A program made the translations under genes and the position numbers. This document shows positions 56,554 through 64,000 of a DNA stretch of 64,000 nt, one piece after another (position 1 is the first letter of the stretch; each line of letters opens with the position of its first letter). The notes below the pieces were generated by a model. That model searched no databases. It worked only from the letters and a program-made list of their open reading frames with translations, and was not told the origin of the DNA. This DNA comes from Neckera pumila (Eukaryota > Streptophyta > Bryopsida > Hypnales > Neckeraceae), in assembly GCA_963969595.1 (NCBI GenBank), contig OZ018411.1, forward strand, positions 4,280,501 through 4,344,500, read 5' to 3'.

Positions 56554-57828
56554 GACTATAAGAAAACCATGTTTTTGGTGATGTTTTACCTCTAACGCGC
56601 AATGTCTAATAAAACATGAAGATTTCAAAGGACATTTGACCCGACAAGGTAGATTTTGGTGGACGTTGCAGAGAACATTGGCTTTTTACTATAAATCTAA
56701 GTTGATGTTATCATTGACGCTGATGTTGTATTTGACATGATTGAAATTATGCTGATGTTGTTTGGGACGTCCAAAAAAACATAGACTGCCAAGTCAGCAA
56801 ATAGGTCCATTTTGTCTATGGATAAATTAGTAAAAATTACTATGGACAATGATAAAATGTTGACCATATTAAAAAATTTAGAGGAAGGGCAGCCACATGG
56901 CATACTTTGCAAAAAAACGATAATGGATGGATGTGCACCATGGATGAAAAGAGATGGTCTTTATATTGTGGGGTGGTAGGAAGTGAAACAATCCATGTGG
57001 GATATGTAAAGCAAAAGTTGTATTCAATGTAAAATGTATGAAATAACATGCTCCAGATGTTTGAAAAAACATCTACATGTCTGAAACAATGTCTAGACGT
57101 CTAAAACAATGTCAAAACTTATAATGGTTAAGTTCCCATATTTTAGTTCTCCCATATCTTTTGTCTCACCATGGACGGACAATGAAAATAAATAGGACCT
57201 CTTAATCCTTCATTTTCACTAACTTTTAATGAATGAATTCCTTCATTTTGCCATCAAAAATTCTCTTGATGGTAGATGGTAAGTTTATTTAATTCTTGTT
57301 GAATTCTTGTCATTTTGATTGTTTATTTATTTATTTAAATAATCTTTTTCTACTAACCTTGTCCTATGGATACAATATGTAGCAATTGATGTCTCAAAAA
57401 ACGTCTAAGTAGATGTTTAAATTGACATTTAAAAAAAAAACATTAAAATTTTTTAAACAACATAAAAGTATGCTGACAAGGCATGCCATGTCAGATATTG
57501 GCGGATCCATGTCACTTTTCCCTTTGTCCAATCAACAAACCGGATGAATTTTTTTTCCTACGTGGAACTGCCCGCCCACGTGGCGCTTACGTGGAGCTGA
57601 GTTGTCCGCCAAATGGCACACTTTTGGGACCTTGAAAAAGCATGTCATGTGTGATGTCAAAAAAAAACAAGGCCAAATTGGACATGTTTTTTGGAAACAG
57701 TAGATGTTTTTTGTTTGTTTTCCGTGACGCGATTTTAGGTGACATCTACGTTGACTCTTAGACATGTTTTTTCGGACATCAGACGACGTTTTTTCAAACA
57801 TTATAAAAAAGGCCAGTTTCTTATAGTG
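56554..57828. mobile_element. CACTA-like non-autonomous element, 1.28 kb
   Basis: The left end GACTATAAGAAAACCATG and right end GGCCAGTTTCTTATAGTG are inverted repeats of the CACTATAAGAAA type, with TTC at 56551-56553 and 57829-57831 as the 3-bp duplication. The interior has many GATGTT, AACATC and GACGTCT-like repeats near both ends, as in CACTA subterminal regions. An FB fragment (GTGGGGTGGTAGGAAGTG) lies at about 56968. No transposase. Confidence 0.6.
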
Positions 57829-57915
57829 TTCACGTACAATTGATAGCTTTCAAAGTTGTGAGAGAGTCTCATGCATAAGGTGAATGGCTGTTGTAGGATA
57901 GAAAATCTAGGTTAT

Positions 57916-58771
57916 CCCCTAAATAGACAAAATAGTGTTTTGGAAGAGAAAAAGTCCAAAATTGCCAATTGTTGTTGCATTGTCCAAAACATTTTAGCCC
58001 ATTTGACCACATGGATTGAGAGATTATAATGTTTGAAGTGAGGAGTTTCTTTTATCATTCTTGCAAAATATGATCAACACACTTTGAGCCCCCTTGGCTA
58101 AATATTTTTGCCGAGTATTTTGACCATCCATAAGTATATGATGTTAGGTTCACTCATGAAATTTTTCAAAAGCAAATATGGAGTCTAGCTTACTCTAAAT
58201 TACTTTGCAATAAAAGGAAGTTAAGTGAATTAGCAATGCACTAGTATTTTTTTGATGATTTTTTGTATAATGAAGAATTTATTTTATTTAGAAATCTAAA
58301 AGGCAAAAAGTTAGAGGCAAACATTTGGAATATGTGGAAAAAAGTTCAAATACTTTGACTTCACAAATTGGAAGATAATAGGGCTTGAAGTTAGAAAAAA
58401 ATATTTAATTTTGAAATTGCCCCAATATAGCTAATAAAGTTTGACTACTCTTAGAATGTGATTTGAGGACTAAAGTATTTTTTGGGGGACAAATGTATGC
58501 CATAGTTTATTAGTTACATACATGCCAAATTTCAATAGTTGATGAGCCTTTTTGCGAAAGATGCCCAAATTGACTGGACTACCAAAAAAATTAGGGCAGC
58601 ATAACTTTTGATTTGAGCATCCGATCAGAAAAAAATCATATTTCCCCTAAAGAGAGACATCTTTACGCCTTATGGTCAAAGTTCTGTGAACATCTGACCA
58701 GAACTTACTTCATAGGAATCTAGTTTCTACATTTTTAATTGTCCATTCAACATACAATTGGTCTTTGGAGG
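57916..58771 (+). mobile_element. TTAA-type element, family TTAA-C copy 2, 856 bp
   Basis: Starts CCCCTAAATAGACAAAATAG after TTAT (57912-57915) and ends AATTGGTCTTTGGAG before GTAAG. It aligns with 39110-40199 (TTTGACCACATGGATTGAGA, AGCAAATATGGAGTCTAGCT). It lacks the insertion carried by copy 1. Flanking TTAA are decayed. Confidence 0.6.
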
Positions 58772-58932
58772 TAAGTGCAGTACCCTGCTTGATTAGATGG
58801 ATCACAAAATATCCATTTGTGTAGAATGAAAATATTGTAGATTTGTTGCCAATTTTTCTTATTTCATTGAAATTAATGCCAAATTTCTGAAAATTGCAAT
58901 TTAAAGCGTCAAAGCTTATTTTTAGACTTTAA

Positions 58933-59842
58933 CCCCTAAAGGGCCATTGTCCCTCGAGGACAAAATGGATTTTGGGCAGGCTCCTACAGTCTCAATATTT
59001 GTTGTGATTTTCTGAATTTTTTTGTGAAAATAGAGAATCACATTAGCTTTCCGAAATTGTAGAATTTATTTCAGTCGGTGCCTGGTAGCAAAAGTTATGG
59101 CAAAAAACTCCAAATTTTAGTTCGGCAGGTGGAAAAAAAACCTCACAAAAACTTTAAATTTAAATTTTTAAATTTTTTTTTCATATAGATTTTATTTTCA
59201 TCTACATAGGAAGCTTTGATTCATTCCATTTGGATTTGTTATGCAAAAGTTATGGACAATTTTATTTTTTGGGCAATTAGAGCATCTTCTTGAAAAAATA
59301 ACTTGTAGGATTCATTTCTATTGACAGATTAAAAAAAAAAAGTTGCACAAGGTTAAGATTTCTTGTTAGAAAAATCTCACCATTGAGATTAGTATATTTC
59401 AACCCTATCTTAGAGCTATTAATGATTTCATTTTTCCTTCAATATTAAATCTACTTCTACTTAACAAATTTTTAATGAGTGAAAACTAAGTGTTTCTTTT
59501 TTGAATTTTTTTTCCTAGATTCTCAACTCACTTCTACATCATATAAAATTAGAAATTCAAAATCATTAGAGCAAAAGTTTTAAGTTAAAAAGGTTCAAAG
59601 CCAAAAAATGTAGTTGAGCTCCTTGCAAAAAAAGTTGGTTCCTTCACTTTAAATGCAAATATCTTGCAATCTACACAGTCAAAGTTTCTAAAACTTCTTC
59701 CACACATTCTTACACTAGTTTAGTACAAGATCCTATGGTTAAATATGCAAAAAAAATATTAAATTTTTTTTTTTGCTCTTTGCTATAGAAATGGCAGTTT
59801 TGAGTGGTTTTTGGCAGAAAAATGGCCTGGGGCCTTTCGGGG
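58933..59842 (-). mobile_element. TTAA-flanked MITE, family TTAA-A, 910 bp
   Basis: TTAA at 58929-58932 and 59843-59846. Reverse orientation: starts CCCCTAAAGGGCCATTGTCC and ends CTGGGGCCTTTCGGGG. It shows the full family order (GCTTTGATTCATTCCATTTG, GCAAATATCTTGCAATC). Non-coding. Confidence 0.8.
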
Positions 59843-59846
59843 TTAA

Positions 59847-61163
59847 TTAAATATTCAACACTAGAGTGCTAAATATGCTACATGTGTACAATGCTATAAC
59901 CTTTGGTGAGTGCGTATTACATCAAGGCTGGTGCAGAGTACTAATTCAACATAGCTAGTAATAATATTTGAGCATTGTTACAATGGAGCGGCCAAATCTC
60001 CACAACAAACCTATCATGGCAGACCCCGAATTAGGTGGCACATCTAGCAAACCAGAATCCTACAATCTGGGCTAGCAACCTCTGCTACCAAGATTGTCTC
60101 TCTAGGTATTTCAATAGTGGTTACATTAAAAACAATGAGAGACCTACTATATAGTAGATTTTAAACTGTTGGGTTTTAATAAATTAAAAAATACTCAAGT
60201 TTCTATAGCATGGCTTTTTTGAAGCATACAATATTACGACTACTATGTAGTATATAATAATGATTCATAGGATGTTATTTGTAAATCTATCCAAGGTGTA
60301 GTCTAAAAAGGAGAGGAAGAATATGCATGAGGAGCTTCTATTTTCCATATGTACACAAACAAATTAATGAATATCATTTCATTTTGGATTGTTATCTATT
60401 TGTTTGCTCCAACTTAGATTTGTGGCAGGCTGTTTTTCAAGGATGTGTTGCATAAGTTAAGCTTATCCAATATATTACTACTTGTGAATTTTTTAGTTTT
60501 TGTATTTTTTCTACTATTGTACATTTATGGTTCATTTATATGAATTGTTTGATACATGATGTCTGTATATGCACTATTTGTGTAGGTTGTGTTCAGTAGT
60601 AGTGAGAGTATATATATTGTATCAGTCAACTCTATAATAGCATATACATTTTTGAATTATAATAGGACATGTTTAAAGGCCTCAAATTTCAATTTTAACT
60701 ATTATAGGGCATAGGAAAATGGGCAAAAAGTAGAAGTAAAAAGAAAATAAGGGCACATATATTGTAAAATAATAGCTAAATAACCTCAAAAATAAGAAAC
60801 TTTGACGCACATGCATATGGATTACAAGGTTTAGTGAAGTACCCAAGACTGCGTCACTATTACTCTGACTATATACTGCTACTACAATTACTGTCACTGA
60901 ATTCAAATTTCCACCGTAGTGATGATCTCTGGTTGAGCAAGTTGCCGGGTCTAGGTTTATCAATGGCAAGAAAAAAAAAATCAAAACTACACAATTTAGG
61001 GTCAACTCCGAGCTCACTCAAAACTTCCCCATCCACACAAAGCTAGGGGTACTCTGAGTGATTTTTGGTGCACCTAGTGTTCTGAAATCTGCTACTAGGG
61101 CCACGGTGTGTGTGTATGTGGAGTGACTCACAGTATCTACCCTTTGGGTCCCAACACCGTATA
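59847..61163. other. Spacer, nothing assigned
   Basis: No gene, array or transposon end recognised. A 111-codon minus-strand frame at 60682-61017 is low-complexity and hydrophobic and is not called. Confidence 0.3.
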
Positions 61164-61318
61164 AGGTAAACTACCCCATTTTAGACCAAATGGGAGCAAG
61201 TCCATTGTAGGCTAAATTATGTTAGTGGTGTACATTCAAATTTAGAATCTACACCACTAACAAAATTCAGCCTAAAATAGTCTTGCTCCCATTTGCTCTA
61301 GAATGGGGTAGCTTACCT
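61164..61318. mobile_element. TA-flanked palindromic MITE, family TA-4, 155 bp
   Basis: Almost entirely palindromic: the left arm starts AGGTAAACTACCCCATTTTA and continues AAATGGGAGCAAG; the right arm ends CTTGCTCCCATTTG..GGGGTAGCTTACCT. TA flanks both sides (61162-61163, 61319-61320). The terminal AGGTAAAC is shared with TA-1. Confidence 0.8.
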
Positions 61319-61320
61319 TA

Positions 61321-62361
61321 TGGGCCGGGGTGGAGATGTTCTTAGCGAGGACATTTGCATGGACGAGGTCAATGTTGAGATTTGCTTGTTTTTTCCGAGA
61401 ATGCACATGTCTGTACAGCAATATTTGTTGAAACCAAATGCCATAGCACATTGAAGTTGGAAATGGAGTGCACTTACATTGGACAAATGATAAATTAGGT
61501 TATTGTCTGAAGCCCTTGACAACCAAGCTTGGTGGTGTTGTGTGGACTGAGTCTGAAAATGGGTACAGACAAAGCTGTCTGCAGCAATGTACGCTTATTT
61601 ATAATTCCCCACTGGCCCAGTTCATAAGCTTAAGCACTGATTTCGATGAATTAAGTTAGGTTGCAAAGGAGTGCTCAGATTCAGAAATGTCTCAGAAATG
61701 TCTCAGGATAAGAAGAGGAAACAAAAATAAACAAAAGAAATAGTTTACCATAGTTTGGAATATGGAGAGAATCTCTCTGTTGATTAATGTCGGTAGAATG
61801 TTTTGCTGATTTTTTCAAGAATACTCTCTGTCTGTGTGGAATTGACCAGGGGCGGCCAGATGACCATGAAACTGAGATTGAATTTGTCAACTTTAGGCCA
61901 GCGTTTTATTTTTGGCAAAATTTCGCACTTGTCAGACTGTTTCAGCCTGTCGGACGCCCTCCCTCCAGATTTGCTCCAGTGGTTTCAAGGCTTCTGGCGA
62001 CACTTGTCCAAAAAAAAACACTGCTTTAGGCAACTTGTGGAAAAATATTGGTGGTATCTTTTGACATGCACCAAGTTGGAGAGTGGCACCATGAAAAGGC
62101 AATTTCAATTCTGATATGCATAATTGTTTTAAGAAATGATTCCGTTTCCAAAAATGATACTGAAGCATATTTGTTTTTTCCGTTTGGTAACTATAACATT
62201 TATAGATTGAAGTTGAGAGCAATTGCACAAACTGAAACTGCCATTTTAACTGAAATTTGTCAATGTATTGGACATTCCGTTACAAGATAATAAACCAATT
62301 GATTTTGCTAAATCTAGATACTTGCTAAGTCATCTCAAATACACTAATCATGACAATACTA
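61321..62361. other. Stretch with scattered coding-like text, no gene called
   Basis: Several short frames (for example 61787-62029 and 62048-62290, plus strand) have less AT-biased composition than the surroundings but no domain I recognise and no clear start or splice structure. It could be an old gene or transposon. Confidence 0.3.
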
Positions 62362-62591
62362 AAGTAACAACACCTAAAGTTGTCTTTAGAAGCTTTGGTT
62401 AGGTCTTCCTGGGAGCCAAAAGGAGAACCTAGTATGCATTTTTTGACCCCTTTATGAATAAAATACAAATTTTCAAAGAGCTAAAAATTGGTGTATCCAA
62501 AGTCGACACCAGGCTCTCATAAATAGAGGCCGTACATCTTAGACTAGAAATACCTGACTAGAAATACCTGACTAGAAATACCTGTGTTACT
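62362..62591. mobile_element. TA-flanked MITE, family TA-2 copy 3, diverged
   Basis: The left end AAGTAACAACACCTAAAGTT and right end CCTGTGTTACT, with TA outside. The interior aligns with copy 1 (GCATTTTTTGACCCC, AATTGGTGTATCCAAAG). It includes a 15-bp triplicate (GACTAGAAATACCT) at about 62543-62584. Confidence 0.55.
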
Positions 62592-62607
62592 TAAAAATCA
62601 AACTTGC

Positions 62608-62759
62608 CATAACATTCAGTAGCTCTACAGTGATGGTGTGGTATACTCCACACCCCAATAGTGTTTCATCAGTAACTGATGAATTAGACAGGTGGAGGAT
62701 GTAGAACCACCATCACTGTAGAACCAAGGCAACATCAACACATGCTACTGAATGTTATG
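62608..62759. mobile_element. Small foldback MITE, 152 bp
   Basis: The outer arms CATAACATTCAGTAG and CTACTGAATGTTATG are exact inverted repeats (15 bp); the inner arms CTACAGTGATGGTG (62625-62638) and CACCATCACTGTAG (62708-62721) are also exact. A target duplication was not resolved. Confidence 0.65.
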
Positions 62760-63791
62760 TGTAAGATGGCTTTGGGGCACGGGTAATCTTCTCTTGAATG
62801 ATATTCTTTTTCTTCTTAAGTTCTGGCATGAGAAAAGTGTCTGTACGCAATCTGTCAGCAGTTTTTCTGAAAGCTTTGGATTTCCCACAAATTGAATTTC
62901 CCACTCTCTGCAATTAGTGCCTCTTGCGCTAATTGGATTAACTTGAGTAGTAACTACAATCGCCTAAAATAACTGGCATAGTTACAAATGGTATTGTTGA
63001 ATGATATTGAACTCCATTTGTAACTTCAATGATATTGAGCTCCATTTGTTGGAGGATTTGTGCCAAAGAAAACAGTTGTCACTGTTTTAAGTGACAACCA
63101 CCCACTCTCCACACCCTCAAGACATAGTTAGGAGAACTGCCAGAGTGACCAAAGCTATGCTTCTAATAATCAAATTTAACGCTTCTCAGAAGGTTATTTC
63201 CTCGATCACTATGTCCATACCAATGAGAATAGATTCGCCTCAAATCCCTCAAATGTTGCCAAGTCCAAATCCGCTAAATTATAATTATTTCCCTCCTCAA
63301 AACCTCGAATTACCGAGACATCTATGCAGTTCAACTATTTCTCCGAGTTTCAGAAGTCAGTCGGTAGCCGCAAATCCGTCCTGGCCGGTGCATCCAGGTG
63401 GACCCCAATCTGGGGGTTAAAAAACACCGCCTATAAAAAAAGAGTCCAAAGTCCACAAAAAGCTTATTACACAACGAAAGCTCCACTTGTCAATTTCATG
63501 ACCTTTGCATTGAATTTGCTTGCTCATTAAGTGTCCGTAGTCTGCCAAACTGAATTTCCTACCGACAGTACAGACTTTCATACAGACTTTTGGACGGAGA
63601 GGAACGGCCAAGAGTAATCCCCAATGGACTGTAATCACCATTGTGTCCATGTGCACTAGCTAGAGCTGGGGATCCATTGTCTAGTAATCCTTCTTGAGAT
63701 TTGAGAGCTTGCACCGACATTCACTGCGCAAGGTTTGTTTGAATTGGGATCCTGATTGAATTTGTTGGTAGCACGTTCCAGCTTGCGCAAG
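62760..63791. other. Upstream flank of a possible right-edge gene
   Basis: About 62940-63050 has a short imperfect repeat of TGATATTGA and CTCCATTTG text. A 109-codon frame at 63091-63420 is Pro/Ser-rich without a domain and is not called. Confidence 0.3.
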
Positions 63792-64000
63792 ATGCCAGAC
63801 CTTGACTGCTCCTTTCAGACCGACAGAACTTCGGAGCTTCAGCAAATTTTCTTGCCAAGAAATGGGTACCAGGGTGGTGACATGAAGAAAGAGAGAGTCA
63901 ATTCTAAGAAGCTGGAGTCGAATGGCTTGCAGGGCAGAGGCCATGTCTGGGACTACAGGTATGCTGGACATAATGTTAGTTTGAGTGAGCTTGAAAGCTG
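63792..64000 (+). CDS. Possible 5' exon of a gene truncated by the window edge
   Basis: From ATG at 63792 the frame is open to the end of the window. The peptide starts MPDLDCSFQTDRTSELQQ and continues with charged, non-repetitive text (GGDMKKERVNSKKLESNG, GHVWDYRYAGHN). A strong donor-like CTACAG-GTATGC at 63952-63963 could end the exon after ..HVWDY. Composition is clearly richer in G+C than the surrounding spacer. A 96-codon frame on the other strand (63681-63971) overlaps, and I cannot exclude it. No family recognised. Confidence 0.3.
   Translation, partial: MPDLDCSFQTDRTSELQQIFLPRNGYQGGDMKKERVNSKKLESNGLQGRGHVWDYRYAGHNVSLSELES

Noticed and set aside
60682..61017. 111-codon minus-strand frame with hydrophobic segments
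   Set aside because: Low-complexity Phe/Leu/Tyr-rich translation typical of AT-rich noncoding DNA; no start context or homology recognised.
1..64000. CRISPR arrays, bacterial operons, rRNA or tRNA genes
   Set aside because: No regularly spaced identical short repeats with unique spacers, no clustered intact ORFs and no recognisable RNA-gene motifs were seen.

Overview
The window looks like a transposon-dominated intergenic region from a large, AT-rich land-plant nuclear genome. Three things point to a plant: an AP2/ERF-like DNA-binding gene with a spliced coding region (30.3-32.0 kb), a plant-type LINE tail with a zinc-binding reverse-transcriptase C-terminus (1-1.77 kb), and CACTA-type elements with plant-like CACTACAAGA ends. 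The AP2 sequence is divergent and gene density is very low, so I lean towards a non-flowering plant (bryophyte, lycophyte, fern or gymnosperm), with low confidence. There are no bacterial operons, CRISPR arrays or rRNA genes, and I recognised no tRNA.

Layout. 1-1.8 kb: 3' end of a decayed LINE. 1.8-15.2 kb: foldback element, TA-flanked MITEs, 5-bp-TSD elements, a 2.9-kb CACTA-like element, a Harbinger-like MITE. 15.2-18.8 kb: three TTAA-flanked elements, two nested in the third. 22.0-25.4 kb: a decayed Tc1/mariner transposase split by later insertions. 28.4-32.3 kb: the only convincing host gene, in a GC-richer island. 33.4-41.4 kb: MITEs, minisatellites, more TTAA elements, and a ~178-bp-unit array with an inverted last unit. 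41.4-42.7 kb: a GC-rich minus-strand gene or gene fragment of unknown function. 43.4-59.8 kb: mostly TTAA elements, again nested, plus a second CACTA-like element. 59.8-64 kb: small MITEs and, at the right edge, what may be the first exon of another gene.

The main signal is a family of non-autonomous DNA transposons, about 0.92 kb each, that start near TTAA-CCCCTAAAGG and end near CCTTTAGGGG-TTAA. I count 14 copies in two subfamilies, 11 of them with TTAA on both sides, plus about five related TTAA-flanked elements. Repeat copies elsewhere in the window preserve unoccupied versions of two insertion sites, and elements have entered each other repeatedly, twice at the same internal TTAA. TTAA targets with CCC-starting ends fit piggyBac-like transposons (Kolobok and Sola3 also use TTAA). 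No matching transposase is in the window.

A second set of MITEs sits between TA dinucleotides with AGGTA-like ends (TA-1 to TA-4), and a third family makes 5-bp duplications (N5). Several of these unrelated families share a short internal text around CATAACTTTTGATT, for which I have no explanation. Family names (TTAA-A to TTAA-E, TA-1 to TA-4, N5, FB) are mine and only label sequences within this window. All alignments were done by eye.
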